Notes: generated by a model not told the origin, from the sequence alone. A DNA stretch of 64,000 nt from Anopheles merus (GCF_017562075.2 NC_054083.1:51095442-51159441); one strand, 5' to 3'. Positions 12,122 through 25,129 are shown, counted from the stretch's first letter. Numbers and translations are program-made.

Positions 12122-14204
12122 TTACAGATTGATTTCTTCGTGATAAAATGGAACTATTTTGGTGATTGATTCCGTACCATCACTTTTTATGTAGTACAGC
12201 TCCACCTTTGCTCCTTCGTACGTTTCCTGACCAAACCGCAGCTCGATCTGCTTCACGCGCAGTCCTTGCACGGAAAAGTCAAAGTTCCACTCGATTGTAG
12301 CTTCATCGGTCCCCTCTTAAAAAAAGCAGAATAATGATTTATTAATGTTTTCAAATCGCACTCTCTTTCTGCCCCTCTTTGCTCTCACCTGTCCTTGCGA
12401 GGTAAACCATTTTCCAATCGAGTTCTTCCTTGCGGAAGATATTTCGACTCACGTACTGTCGACTTTCCCAACCGTTTGATTTTTCCGTGATTTTTTCATT
12501 CACACGATTGCTAGCACCTGTGCAAGACATTAAACAAATAGCAATTAAAAAAAAACTCTTCCCTGCATGGCCTACTTGCACCGAGCTACCTTTCAGAAAC
12601 CGTTCGTAGCAATCCGTTGCGCAGCAGTACCGAATATTGAACTGCTTTGCCTGCACCTCCTCCTCCGTTGGAATGAACATGTAACGCGTGTTGGTCTGCT
12701 GTTCGCCGCGCTGTAACCGCCACTCGAGGCTGCCCGAGCTGCGACCCTCCCGTTCGGCGGCCGTCGGTACCCGGCCCGCATTGGCCAGCAGCTCCAAACA
12801 CTCGTCGATCGTACGCTTTCGCAAAAGGGACATCTGCTCGGGAGTGCAGTTCAGCCCGGCGCGTCGCTTCGTCCGCAGTTTCGCGATAGCATCCAGCAGC
12901 GCATGCTCGCTGCACGCACCGCCCTGTCTCCTTCGCTGCAGCAGCCTCTGATGATCGTTCGTGTAGCGCCAGGTAACGTCCTGCACATCGTCCCGCGCAA
13001 ACCCGAACACGTACGTAATTTCCTTCCTCCAGCCGTGCTCGTACATCAGCGGCGCATCGAGCACATTTTCGCACGGATCCACGTGGATCCAGCGTTGCCT
13101 TCGCTCGGACCACACCTCCGTCCAGACGTGATCGCCGGTCGAAAACACGTACCGCGCATCGTACCCAAGGCAGCGGCACAGGAATGTAAAGCAGTTCGCC
13201 CACTCGCCACACCGTCCGCGGCGTGTTTGGAGCAGCTTTTCCACATCGTTGTAGCGATAAAAGTGTCGCAGCTGCCCGCAACACTGGTACACCTCGACGC
13301 GCACCCCATCCTCAACGGTGCTGCGTACGAGCTGCGTCTTCTCGTTGCCGCACACCGTACAGGGCAGCGCGTTTACCCAGGTGAAAAATTCCGCCCGAAA
13401 CCAAGCGGTTAGCTCCTCCAGCAGAAGGTCCTTTTCACTGGGCTCCTTGCTCGTGTCGGTCGCTTCACTGGTAGCTAGTAGCCGTTGCCACTGGGTGAGC
13501 TTACTTTTCGCCTTCGCCGTTAGTGTATCGATCGGAATGAGGCTCGTCCCGCTGGATAGCAGCAGTTCGTCCTCGTACTGCATTACCTGATCGGAGAGCA
13601 GCTCGAGCTGACGAAGCAACGTATTGTTGCCGGGAATGACCTTCGGGAATTCGATCCGTGCCAGAAACGGTCGACTAGACTTAATCACGCAAAGTGCTTC
13701 TGTTCGTTGCTGTCCGGCAGTGGCATTACTGCCAGACGGTTGCAGCACCATTTTACTCTTCTCCGTCGCCGCTTCCTGGGGAATGTTGGTGGTGGAGGTC
13801 GTCGTAACAGCAGCAGAAGCAGCAGTACTATTACTATCTGTACACGTGACACTACCGATCGGTGTGATGTCCTTCTCCTTGGGCGGGTTTTTGACGAGCT
13901 CTTTCCGTTCGTATAGAAACTCGCGATACCGTCGCACGTTTGCCAGCAGCACGTTCGATGGTACCGTGAGCGTTCCGTTCGATTCGACGAATCCGATCGC
14001 TAGCATCAACTGCTTCATACCCTCCACCGACAGCAGCTTCTCCCTGATCGAGGGATTATCTATCCGCACCGTGCGGTACTTGGCGTTCTGCGGCTCGCGT
14101 ATGATGTTGTCCAGCAGGCGCAAAAGTGTCTCCGCTGCGACCACGTACGCTTCCTTCGGGTTGCTTTCGAGGGCCAACACGAGCGCTTGATTAAGTGTCG
14201 CCAT
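12122..14204 (-). CDS. Pngl: Peptide:N-glycanase (PNGase, Pngl/NGLY1)
   Basis: Cytosolic deglycosylase that removes N-glycans from misfolded glycoproteins exported from the ER for proteasomal degradation. Exons: 12590-14204, 12389-12517 and 12122-12315, giving 645 residues, close to the family's 630-655. The N-terminal part (about 1-110) fits a PUB domain. The transglutaminase core holds the catalytic triad: Cys in GRCGEWAN, His in GDHVWTEVW and Asp in HVDPCEN. A zinc-binding CTVC and a CC pair lie just before it. The last two exons encode a PAW domain (RNIFRKEELDWK and IEWNFDFS). The ATG at 14204 is preferred to one 42 bases upstream because the protein then begins as a PUB domain should. 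The first intron is 72 bases, in frame and free of stops. Confidence 0.95.
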
Positions 14205-15104
14205 TATTGCTGCCGGCCGCTGTGTCGTTTGTGTTGCGATTCGCAATCTTTGGTATTGTTTTTGCTGCTACAATTGATACGCCAATAGATAACGTACCAC
14301 TCACACTCTCAGTGCAGCTAGACAACGTGGGGGTGGCGAGATCTTATCGTGGACAGGAAAAAAGAGTCAAATTAGAATCGAAACAGAGAGAGGTCATAAA
14401 ACTCTTCCACTTTTACACACACACACACACACTCACAACTAACGCGAGGACAACGCCGACCGTGATAAGTGCCGTTTCGAGTTCTACAATCACTAGAAAA
14501 CACTTTTCTTTTGATGAGACAAATTAAATTTGCCGATGATTAGGCGTTTCGAGCCGTATCAATTGCCTTCGCCGAGCAGAAAGAAAACACAACCCGTCAC
14601 TGACAGCTGGTATTTGGATTGCCGAAAGAAAAATGTTGAGAGGGTACGTGTCGCGCGAGTTTGTATCACAAATATGAACCACGCAGACACATTGAATTCG
14701 GAAAATCGGCGTTTTAAAACTTGTAATCTCTATTTTACTGCCACTTGAGTACGGTTCAGATGGAAAAAGTAGGGTTTTGGAGGCGATTTTACGTTGTTTA
14801 CAGCCCAGTGGCCCTTGGTTTGTTTATGAATAGCTTCCGCAGCAGCCCTGACGCCACGCTGTCAAGCAGCTGTCAAACGGGCCGTCGATGTGGAATATGA
14901 CATTTCGCAAATGATTGTTATTTTTCCTCCCCCTCCTGCATTTGGCCTTGATTAGTTCAGTCGCGAATAAAGAGACACAACACTAAATACTCAACGTTAC
15001 GCAAATCTCTAAATCTTTGGCCCCGTGTGCAGCTGGCCGCTGCGGAGTAAAGTGTGCTTTTGGGTAAATTCACGTGCGTCCTTGTTTTCCGTGCCCCGTT
15101 TGCA
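14205..15104. promoter_or_regulatory. Divergent intergenic region between PNGase and COQ10
   Basis: About 900 bases between divergent starts with no coding region seen. It includes a short CA run near 14416-14432. Promoters of both genes should lie here; no clear TATA box was found. Confidence 0.4.
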
Positions 15105-15994
15105 ATGTCGGTGAAAATTGTGGCCAACGCCAAGCGTATGCTACTGTCGAAAAACCTGGCGCAATCTCAGCGAACCCCTCTGCTGTAAGTACTGCACGCG
15201 CGAGACACCCTCCCGCGCACACACATGATAAGCAATTAGGCGATGAGTCGTAGGAAATAGATTTCCTTAACTGCGTCATTCTTTCCACTTTCGCACCTAC
15301 CAGATACTCAACGTACAGGGGAATTTTCGATTTCACACCAATAACGAAAACGCGACGTGAATTTACCCAGAAGAAGCTTGTAGGGTGAGTACCCCGTGGT
15401 GGTGGTGGCGAGAGGGAATGGTGCGAACCTTGAACTTCCCGCACGCGTGCTTCCTTCCTGGCAGCCATACAGAACCTTGGAAGGGTTTCAAGATCATGTC
15501 GCTCGTGTGTCATCTTGTTTGTTTGCTTTGCTATTTGCAGGTACTCGATGCATCAGCTCTACTCCGTAGTTGCCGACGTTGAAAAATACAACACATTTGT
15601 GCCATTTTGTAAAAAATCCTTCGTGTACGACCGGAAACCGGGCTCCCTGAAGGCGGACCTTATTATCGGCTTTCCGCCGCTGAACGAAAGCTACACCTCG
15701 AACGTACAGCTCATCAAGCCCTCGCTCGTCCGGGCAGAGTGTGTTGATGGGCGCCTGTTCAACTACCTGTTGACCGCGTGGCAGTTCAGCCCGGGGTTGA
15801 AGGACATACCGCAATCGTGCGTGATCGATTTCATGGTATCGTTCGAGTTCAAATCGTTGCTACATTCGCAACTTTCGAACCTGTTCTTCGACCAGCTGGT
15901 AAAGCAGATGGAATACGCGTTCATACAGGAAGCCGAACAGCGGTTCGGTCCACCGGCCATCAAGAGCCACGTGCTGGTATCCAACCAATCCTGA
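15105..15994 (+). CDS. COQ10: Coenzyme Q-binding protein COQ10, mitochondrial START-domain protein
   Basis: COQ10 proteins bind ubiquinone through a START-like fold and are needed for efficient use of coenzyme Q in the mitochondrial respiratory chain. Exons: 15105-15184, 15304-15384 and 15541-15994, giving 204 residues. The first 50 residues are basic and lack acidic residues apart from one Asp, as expected of a mitochondrial presequence. Family signatures follow: GYSMHQLYSVV, FVPFCKKS, IGFPPLNE, DGRLFNYL, WQFSPGL and FEFKSLLHSQL, with FFDQLVKQM near the end. Phases agree at both junctions (2 and 2). The gene is divergent from PNGase. I am confident of the family and of the exon structure. 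Confidence 0.95.
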
Positions 15995-18932
15995 CCCAAG
16001 CAACGCGACACGAATGGCAAAGAGCGTAAGACTTAGGTAGGAAATTAGGTAACACAACTGATCGGAGTCGGATTTGCGGGATATGATGTAAAAAAGCACG
16101 CGCTCTTGTTGGGCCTGCTCGTGGACAGTATTTCCCCCATACCTTAACCCACGATTGACGGCCAACGACAAGCGACGGACTGCAGAAGGATTTAAAGGAC
16201 AGAGGACATATATATTTTTGTTTTCGTTTTTGTTCCCTTAAACAAATAGCTTTATTAGGTAGCGCGAACGAACGATTGCACACGACACGAATGGGACAAC
16301 TTGTTCAGAATTGATTGGAGGCAAAGCATTTTTGATATTAATTATTATTTTGCTGGATGTGAATGATTGCCCTGTAAATATTCATCAGATCAAATCCCCC
16401 ACCAACAATTAACATTACATATTTATTTTGATCCCTCTCTCTCTCCGCCGAGTGGCAGAGACACCAAAAGGCTAAGGAGTGAATCCTGTTCCCTTCCCGT
16501 TTTCCAACATCAAATATGTTTGTAGCTGAATTTGTACAGATTATTTAAGAACAAGTGATATTCAGAAAAATACGCTTCACATTCAAAGATAATACGCTTA
16601 GGTGTAGATTGATGTGTTCGAATACGTCCGAAACATGGTCTCGGCTATAGATTCTACATTGTCCATTGAGGTGTAGTAATAGGACAAGTTGTTGAAGGAC
16701 CCCTTTGCGTGTCGCTGGACATTTTGTAAACAGTTGTATCTTTACGGTCTCCAACAGTTTTATCTATTTCGTCTCGGTTTAAAGTTTAACTGGCATGTGC
16801 CAGTTAGAAGGAAGCAAAAGGAGCTATGAAATGTAGACGAATAATTTAATTTGTCTCATGAATATAAAACACCTGTCTCTCCACTGTGCATGTCTAACGC
16901 CTGCTGCATAATGACGAGTTCTGAGGAAACATTCTCAACCAAAATTCCAAGACAAACCCACACAATCCACCTTGGAATTGAACACGCCCAGCTGAATTGC
17001 TGTCGGTGATTGCCGTTGGTGTACCTCGAAGGTACAAGGATTTATGGAAATTCTAATTGAAGGCAATCTTTACCAAACAATCCAAAACCGCGTGTGATCA
17101 TGAACTGAGAGAGCTTCAAACGTCCTTAAGCAACGTTTCTCGCCCAAATGGGTGACGAATCGTAAATCATTTACCATTCGGTTAAGCACCTTTCCATCCA
17201 TTGACGACGACGACGACGTAGGATACGCCCAACGGCTACACTGGCCCCTCCGCGGGTCTGTGTGACGCGCTACGTTCTGATATCGTCCTGACGAAGTGGG
17301 GGGCAGTCTTTCAATCAATAACCATAAAACATGACCGTCATCGTTTTTCTTCCTTTTTTGGTACGCGATCCTTGAATGAGAACCTGGCTGTGAAGGACCA
17401 TCGGTTCCTTACACTTTAGATAGGCTCGTTCAAGGATTACCATATCCTTCGCCCATGCATACATACTAACCTTTTGGTACATTCCACTCCAATTGGACTG
17501 AGCGGGAGTTGGCTATCTTAAAGGAAGATATAAAAAAAAACCAGCGGAAGAAATGTGCCACCCACCCACACTCAATGTGGCTGGGGAAGGCCATACTTGC
17601 TCCTGTAAATCGAGTGGTTCAAAGATCAAGGTCGACAGCATGCATTTGCATGCGAAATCTAGCTTTATGCAAATGTTTACCTACCGGTCGCTTTACCTGA
17701 TTAGAACGGGGGCTCATTGGCACACTGGCAAGCGGACATGAGCTTTCCTTTTTCGGAACACTTTTCTTCGGTCCTTAAATATTTCCGCAGTAATTTGCAA
17801 TTAGCTCAGAAGGTGGGCATCTCTATAGCTATCAGCTGGCTGGGTAAAGAAAATTAAACAATGAAACAAGACCGTGTAAAATGAAGCAATTAACGGACTG
17901 GATAGCGCCCTTTTGACCCTTCTTAATGGGGAAAAATCCACCCCAAGCTCATAAATGTTTGAAATTATGGCTTGGACATAAACTCATGAGTAAATATGCA
18001 AACATTTCAATTACAATTTCTCCGGCCCAATTGTAGTGCCCCGAGCACAATAGGGAAAGATGTATTTTATCTAACGAAGTGTAGTTTAGGGCTTTTCCGG
18101 TTTTATTTTTCACTAGGCGCGTTTGCTTTCCATCTCCCCTTTCGTTGCCCGCATCGATTTACGCTACTGAGACTGAGGTTGACCACATACACTGGCCGGA
18201 CTGTGGCGGATTGCGTGTGAAACGTTCATTAGGATCGTAAAAACAAAACGTGCTGTTTGTGCGCGCGCGACCCTTTCCTCAGTTTGGGGGATGATAGCAA
18301 TTGGGCGAACGGGGGAGGGATGGGGGTTAAAGGATCATTGATTAGCCGCAAAGGAGCAAGGAGCATTTACTACCAGTGCCTTCAAGCTGCGAGCTGTCGG
18401 CCGGTCATTAACGACTTCGTTACCTTCGTTAGGCAGAGATTGTTGTTTCTATCACCTTTTTTTTTTTTTGTTCTTCTTCTGGTAGGCTTTGGGTGTGCTT
18501 TAGTTTATGAATTTCAAGAAGGACGCTGATTTGTGTGGGGGAGAGTGGGCACAGGATACGTGCAACACTGCGGCTACTATTTATTCTTCACCCAGGTCGT
18601 CGCAGCCAGCATGTTTATAAATATAATCCACCAGAGCTCCACTTTCAAGGCCGACTGTGTGAAGTCCGCGTGGTTAATTATGGCATCCGCACACCACAGC
18701 TGGAATGTGGCATCAGAGGAAGCAGGCTGTGCGCAGCGAGTATGTGTGTGTGTGTGTGCTTGCGTCTCAGCATTGTGAAGTTGTCGTTTTCATAACCATT
18801 ACGGATTGTTTCATAATGCAGGACAATATGTTGTGTTTTTTTTAATGTCCGACGATTCTGGCAGCGCCTCGTTGGGTTTATTACACTTTTATACAGCACA
18901 CTTCACAGGGATGTTCAGTTGCAGGAATGCTG
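15995..18932. other. Gene-free stretch between convergent COQ10 and PPIH
   Basis: About 2.9 kb with only short scattered open frames, none resembling a known protein. It contains the 3' UTR of COQ10, a GACGAC run near 17204-17216 and a GT run near 18740-18758. The AT-rich parts around 17940-18100 show no recognisable element. Confidence 0.4.
18877..18882 (-). terminator. Poly(A) signal of PPIH
   Basis: TTTATT on plus (AATAAA on minus) about 50 bases after the PPIH stop codon. Confidence 0.65.
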
Positions 18933-19645
18933 TTACAGCTGTCCGCACTGCGATATGACTACTGGCAACTTCGGCTTGTTGTTCGGTCCCGTCGGAACAT
19001 TCTCAATCTTCCGCATAATCAGCAGTCCATCCAGCACGCGCCCAAACACGACGTGCTTGTAGTCCAGGAAGTTACACTTTGAGCAGGTGATGAAAAACTG
19101 GCATCCGTTCGTGTCCTTCCCACTGTTGGCCATCGAAAGCAGCCCAGGAGCGTCGTGCTTGAGCAGAAAATGTTCGTCCGGGAAGGTGGCACTGCCGTAA
19201 ATGCTCATAACGCCCGTTCCATCGCCCTAAACGGGAGTAAAACCCGCACCCAGAAAGAAAGCAAAAATGCCATTAACAAGAGCACAACACAACCGATAGC
19301 ACAAGTGACTGCTTACATTCACGAAATCTCCTCCCTGTATCATAAAGTCCTTGATGACTCGGTGGAAGCTCGAACCCTTGTACCCGATCGGGACGCCATC
19401 CTTTTTGTACTCCCCGGTACAGAACTGCCGGAAGTTTTCGCACGTTTTGGGCACCACGTCCGCGTACAGTTCAAACACCATGCGGCCAATTTCCTGTCCA
19501 ATTTTAAAAATAAAATGCTGTACTTGGTCACTGTCTTGCAGCATGCAACCCTTGCACCTACCGCTGTTCCGACCGTAATATCCATAAACACCACGGGATT
19601 GTTGGGATTGCGTAGCTGTCCTTGCATCTGCGTCCAGGTAGGCAT
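18933..19645 (-). CDS. PPIH: Spliceosomal cyclophilin, peptidyl-prolyl cis-trans isomerase H
   Basis: PPIH (SnuCyp-20) is a cyclophilin bound to the U4/U6 snRNP proteins PRPF4 and PRPF18 and catalyses proline isomerisation in the spliceosome. Exons: 19562-19645, 19317-19493 and 18933-19226, giving 184 residues against 177 in human. The whole protein is one cyclophilin fold. Active-site motifs are present: SFHRVI, FMIQGGDF, TNGCQFFI and the final KHVVFG, with the arginine of FHRVI and the QGG loop intact. The insert KKDGVPIGYKG and the ending GPNNKPKLPVVISQCG distinguish the H type from cyclophilin A. It is divergent from PDIA3 with about 900 bases between starts. Confidence 0.96.
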
Positions 19646-20545
19646 TTTCGATGGGATTGATTAATACGATAAAAACTATTTGCGTTCAATTATACCGCGA
19701 GCAGAGTGTTGGCGTCTTCAAGCACGTTGCTCAATGAAGTATCGAACAGGTATCGACTTCGCTGGTCAATTACAAGGGCGGGTATGCAACAGTCCAAAAT
19801 TAGTGGGTAAAGTATTGCGGCGGCAACAGTTCACTCGTCTTTGCACTCCTGTCCACCGGCGCGTGCAGCGTTCGCTAAACCAAACTCCAAACTACGAATT
19901 GATTCCATCGAGTGCAAACAAAACTGTATTTACCGACAAAACGAGATTTGAAGCGGGCTCCAGGTATGTTCGGGCGTGAGCTTTGACAGATAGGATTTGA
20001 CACAAACGATTCCCATCCGAGAAGTTTGACGCTTGCGGACCCGATCCGAGAATCATTTTTATTTCACATTTGGAATTCATTCGAAACTCATTTTTATTTT
20101 GTTTTATGAATTTTTGTATTTTTTTAAATTTAAATTTTGTATTTTTGTATTTACATAAAATAATGTCACTTTTCAAAGTGCCAAAAACATAAAATAGGAA
20201 TAAAATCCACCGAATATTTCACCATGATAAATCCATGCTTGATGACCGACAGGTCTCCCACCGTGGTTGTCGCGGACCAATCAGCGATCGCCAACGAAAC
20301 ACGACAGGGAGGTCACTAACACTGAGCAAGCAAGCAAAGATCTTGCCGAACCTTTGCTTGGAGAAGACGTTCGATTTAATTCATCAATTTCTTCGAGTAA
20401 GTCAACCGTGTTTTTCGGAGTCGGCCGCAAAAGCCACGTAGAGTTTCCGACTCCTATAGTGGCCCTTTTGCCGCAGCACACGCCATTAACGCGCAACTTT
20501 CCTCCATTTGTGTAACATAGAGAGCGGCAAGGCGGAGAATCAATC
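19646..20545. promoter_or_regulatory. Divergent intergenic region between PPIH and PDIA3
   Basis: About 900 bases. The stretch 20040-20240 is very AT rich (runs of T and A); sequence before the PDIA3 ATG, from about 20480, is typical leader sequence. A GCCACGTAG in 20433-20441 carries an ACGT core as in ER-stress elements, but one such core is weak evidence. Confidence 0.35.
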
Positions 20546-22265
20546 ATGAGCTGCCGGTTGCTGCTGGTTTGTCTGTTTGCCCTGGTGGCGGTGGCGTTTG
20601 CCGGTGAAGCCGACGTGCTGGATCTGACCGATAGCGATTTTTCGACCCGCGTTGCGGAGACGGAAACCACCCTTGTGATGTTCTACGCACCATGGTAAGT
20701 CGCGCGGAAGTGGCTTTTTCTTTAATTTCTTTTCCATAGCTTGCTTTGTTTGCACCAGAATGAGAGAGGGTGTGTATGGGTGTGACAGAGATAGCGCTAT
20801 GTAGAAAGTTCCGGATTGGAAGTTGGTTTTGTTTCGCCCAAGCACACACACACCTTCATGAATACCGGTGCCAATAACCTTTTTTGAGTCAGCATTCTCA
20901 TCTCCATGGTTGCCTTTCTTGGCTTGCTCTCTGCAATTCCATTCTAGGTGCGGACACTGCAAAAAGCTCAAGCCCGAGTATGCCAAGGCAGCGGAGCTGC
21001 TACGTGGCGAAGATCCTCCGATCGCGCTGGCCAAGGTCGACTGTACCGAGGGTGGTAAGGACACGTGTAACAAGTTCAGCGTTAGCGGCTATCCCACCCT
21101 GAAGGTGTTCAAGAACGGCGAGGTGTCACAGGAGTACAACGGCCCGCGCGAAGCGACCGGCATTGCCAAGTACATGAAATCGATCGTCGGACCGGCCTCG
21201 AAGGATCTGCTGACGGTGGAAGCGTTCGAAGCGTTCCTGAAGGTGCAGGAAACGTCCGTGGTCGGGTTCTTCCAGAAGGAGTCGGAGCTGAAGGGTGTCT
21301 TCCTGAAGTACGCGGACAGCCAGCGCGAGCGGCTACGCTTCGGTCACAGCAGTGCGCCGGCCGTACTGGAGAAGCAGGGTGAAACCGATGCCGTATTCCT
21401 GTTCCGTGCCCGCCAGCTGGCCAACAAGTTTGAGCCGGACTTTGTCAAGTTCGAGGGAACCACCAAGCAGGAGCTGGCCGACTTCGTGAAGGCCAACTTC
21501 CACGGACTGGCCGGAGTGCGTTCGCGCGACACTACGAGCGACTTCAAGAACCCGTTGGTGGTCGTGTACTACGCGGTGGACTACGTGAAGAACCCGAAGG
21601 GTACCAACTACTGGCGCAACCGTGTGCTGAAGGTGGCGAAGGAGTTCGTCGGACGCGTCAACTTTGCCGTGAGCGCCAAGGATGACTTCCAGCACGAGCT
21701 GAACGAGTACGGGTACGATTACACCGGTGACAAGCCGCTGGTGCTGGCCCGCGACGCCAAGAACCAGAAGTTCATCATGAAGGACGAATTCTCGGTGGAG
21801 AATCTGCAGGCGTTCGCGACCGAGCTGGAGGAGGGCTCGCTGGAACCGTACGTCAAGTCGGAACCGGTGCCGGAAAGCAACGACGGACCGGTGAAGGTTG
21901 CCGTGGCCAAGAACTTTGACGAGGTGGTCGTGAACAACGGTGTCGACACGCTGGTCGAGTTCTACGCACCGTGGTGCGGACACTGCAAGAAGCTCACCCC
22001 GACGCTGGAAGAGCTGGGCACCAAGCTGAAGGATGAGGCCGTTTCGATCGTGAAGATGGATGCCACCGCCAACGATGTGCCGCCCCAGTTTGAGGTGCGC
22101 GGCTTCCCGACCCTCTACTGGTTGCCGAAGGACGCCAAGAGCTCCCCGGCCCGCTACGAGGGTGGCCGCGAGGTGGATGACTTCGTGAAGTACATTGCCA
22201 AGCACGCGACGAGCGAGCTGAAGGGTTTCGACCGTGCCGGCGGCGCGAAGAAGACCGAGCTGTAA
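20546..22265 (+). CDS. PDIA3: Protein disulfide isomerase A3 (ERp60/ERp57)
   Basis: ER-lumen thiol oxidoreductase that forms and rearranges disulfides in secreted glycoproteins, usually with calnexin/calreticulin. Exons: 20546-20694 and 20948-22265, giving 488 residues, the usual size of insect ERp60. A clear signal peptide (RLLLVCLFALVAVAFA) comes first. Thioredoxin domains a and a' each carry a WCGHCKK active site (near residues 50 and 375); the intron falls inside the codon for the Trp of the first. Domains b and b' lie between. The protein ends KKTEL, a KDEL-type retrieval signal. The length, the b/b' sequence and the lack of an acidic tail separate it from the classical PDI. Third codon positions are almost all G or C, as expected of a highly expressed gene. 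Confidence 0.96.
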
Positions 22266-22959
22266 TCTCCTTACCTCTTCATCCTGCCCCCCTTCATTTC
22301 CCTACCGGCAGCCATCGTACGTGTACGTGGTGGTGTAGGCATTCCAAAAGGCTGCTTAGGTGCAATGCCGTTTCTTCAGATCTGTCAGCCCTCCATCTCC
22401 TCCGGTGCACTTTACCGTTCAGTCTTAGGAGGAGGGATGTCATTTTCATTTTCCCTTTAAAATGTGTGGCTAGCCACCCAGAACAACCAGAAATGTAAGA
22501 TTACGAAAGCAAGAGAGAGAGATGGAACGCACCTGCGATACAAAAGAACAAAACCGAAGGTCGTCCTCTTTGACCCTGATGGCATCTTCTAGCTCTTAGC
22601 CACCGTGCTTATCGAATACTAGGGTGCTTTGACGGTTGCCCCTATCAACAGAGCGCGAACCACATGCATGCACATGGGCAGGCCGCGAATGCGGGGACGA
22701 ACTGCATTTAATAGAACAAAAATCTGTTTTCTAGATTTATTTTTTGTCTCGGGTGACGGCGTCGCTTGAGGGAGAAAGGGGGGACCGACCGATAAGATAA
22801 GTCGTCCTATCGCTGAACGTGTAAACCTTAGCTTGTTGTGCGGTCCATACAAAGAACGCGAGGAGGAACATGCTTTCTCTTTTGTACGCACTACTTTTTC
22901 CACGTCCTTTCTTACTTTCTTCGAATCATTGCGTATTGTAAAAGAGCATTTTTTTTTTA

Positions 22960-22965
22960 AATAAA
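22960..22965 (+). terminator. Poly(A) signal of PDIA3
   Basis: AATAAA after a run of Ts, about 700 bases after the PDIA3 stop codon. Confidence 0.55.
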
Positions 22966-23450
22966 CGAAAGTGAAAATGATCTATTAACATTAAACCGAG
23001 AGTTGCGTTTAGAGTTTAAATGCTTTCAAATGCAGCTGGCTGTTAGTGATTAGAATACAACGCTTTACGTTGCGTTGCGTTCTAGCTCGTGAAAGGTCAG
23101 TAGAGACGAATTTTCCAATGGGGTTTTATAACAATTTCACTAAAAGCCTGTGCCGGCCACGTAAACCGTTGCGTCACGCCATACATTTCCCTCGGAGGGT
23201 GAAATTTATGGTACTGTGCTATCTAGGTGGCAAGCGAAACAAGCGGTTCAACATTCAAAAGGGGGACAGCAAAAAGTGCTTAAACTAGCAGGAAATGAGC
23301 GCTTTAGTGCGCGCACTGGTAATACAACAATGTGACATCAATTTGCGATTGCTTACAAAACATGCCGCGGCGTGAGTACGAAACAGCTTACAATTGTCTG
23401 CATTTTTTTAACTGCTTTTCAGCAGCAATTTCCGCTGAGTTCAGTTTTTG

Positions 23451-23456
23451 TTTATT
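23451..23456 (-). terminator. Poly(A) signal of AATF
   Basis: TTTATT on plus (AATAAA on minus), 43 bases after the AATF stop codon. Confidence 0.65.
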
Positions 23457-23498
23457 GGTTTTACATTTTTTGTATTATACACTTAACACGCCTTAACT

Positions 23499-25129
23499 TT
23501 ACCGCTCCTCTGCCACTGGCCGCTGACCGAACAGTGATCCAAATAGCTCGTCTTTTGCCTCATCCGTCCATTCGTAGTCGGGAACCGGGGCCATGAAGTT
23601 AACCAGCTTTTTGTGTACCACATATCTGCAAATTAGGATGATTAATGCATGCGTCGGGAGAACCCCCCCCCCCCCCCAAATCACTCACTCCCCACCACTT
23701 ACCGTATTTTCCGACCCTTTGACGCTTTCGTGTCGACCGTTTTCTTCATCTTGTTGCGAAGCTTCTGCAGCTCCGCCAGCTTGCTGGCAATCTCCTGCGG
23801 GCTGTCGGTCATGCTGGTTTTGTACTCAATCAATTCCCGCAGCATCTGGTGGTAAAATTCCGAATCGTCGAAAATTTCCCCATCATACACCGAGGACGGT
23901 GTTTGTTCTTCCCCTGCATCCCGGCCATCCTCCCGATCGGTGGGTTGTGTTAGACCCGCTACCTCCGATGGAACCTCCCGCCCGAGCAGCGTATAACCGC
24001 CCCGGTACAGTTGCGTCTTACGCACCAGCTCCTCCCGATTGATAAGACTGTCCTCGATTTTCTTCAGCACGGAAAGCGATTGCATTGGGTTGGTTCGCAT
24101 CTTGGATGCGATCGTTGTCCGATCGTGCCACTTCATCAGCACACTGTTCCGATACTCCTCCATATCCTTGCACCTGCCAGCGAGCATCGCTTCGTACCCG
24201 TCCAGTGCGATCCGTTTCGATTTGGACGACTTCGAGCCAGATGCAGGCCGTTTGGAACCACTCTTGAGCAGATCCTTCGTCTCAGCGAACCGACCCATCA
24301 GAAGTTCCTGCAGTTCGAGCATTCGATCCATTGCTTCCGTTACGGTCGCTACCGCTTGCTGTGCCTTGTCTCGAAATTCTTCATTTTGTGAGCGCAACTT
24401 TTCGCACGCTTCCGGCGGAGGCAGACCGTTCGATGCGAGCAAGCAGGGCTGCACCTTGATGCGCATTTCCAGCAAGCGTTCCCATATTTTCAGCTGATTC
24501 TGGACCGCCAAACCTTTGTTTATTGCATCTTGGCGGTTTTTTTCCTTGAGCAGGGTGAGCTCCGGTTGCTTGGATGCCTGCTGCTTGCTTCTTGCCGTGC
24601 GCGCTGATGATGATACTCCGTCTTCATCCGAGGACTCTTCGTAGTCATCTCCGCCCGATTCATCCTCACCATCATCATCGTCATCATCCTCGTCATCATA
24701 GTTGTCCCCGGCATCGTCATCATCATCATCATCCTCGCTATCATCATCCTCTCGAGGGGGCTTTAGTAGCACAAGTGATTTAGGTTTGCCTTTCCGCACG
24801 TTTCTATCATCTTCTTCCTCATCATCATCATCATCGCCACCGAAATCGTCCGAATCATCCCCAGCTCCGTCAGACTCTTCTTCTTCATCCTCACCGATGG
24901 TTTCACTCCGCGAAGACACTGCTCCCTTGTACTTCCGGTCAAACTCTTCCAGGAATCGAACGTTGCGCTTGCGGAACTCACTCAATGCGGCATCGCGGCC
25001 CGCATCATCCGGCGTTTCATCAAACTCGCTGAACTTTGGCGCTGTCTCATCGCCCGACTCGTCCGAATGGTCCTCGGGGGCGAAAAGCTTGTTCAGCTTA
25101 TCCGAAAGGGTCGCAGGCTTTTTCTTCAT
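23499..25129 (-). CDS. AATF: AATF/Che-1/Bfr2, ribosome small-subunit assembly and stress factor
   Basis: AATF (yeast Bfr2) is a nucleolar protein of the small-subunit processome that also acts as a transcriptional co-regulator in stress responses. Exons: 23703-25129 and 23499-23625, giving 517 residues. The start MKKKPATLSDKLNKLF and the motif FDRKYKG fit the family. Residues about 75-185 are dominated by Asp, Glu and Ser, coded by imperfect GAT/GAC/GAA repeats. A helical AATF domain follows (LLEMRIKVQPCL, CEKLRSQNEE). The C-terminal TRAUB domain is seen in DSEFYHQMLRELIEYK, GRKIRY and the second exon's LVNFMAPVP. The intron falls in the codon before YVVHKKL in that domain. The gene is divergent from DIS3L2. 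Confidence 0.95.
24600..24900 (-). repeat. Acidic-codon repeat in AATF
   Basis: Imperfect ATC/ATCATC repeats on the plus strand encode long Asp/Glu runs on the minus strand, interrupted by Ser and Gly. The tract is coding, not a separate element. Confidence 0.8.

Larger units (their letters stand above)
22266..23498. other. Convergent 3' region of PDIA3 and AATF
   Basis: No coding region seen. It holds the 3' UTR of PDIA3 to about 22985 and of AATF from about 23430. The 23000-23300 stretch has no recognisable feature. Confidence 0.45.

Noticed and set aside
21333..22205. Open frame antisense to PDIA3
   Set aside because: A by-product of the extreme G/C third-position bias of PDIA3.
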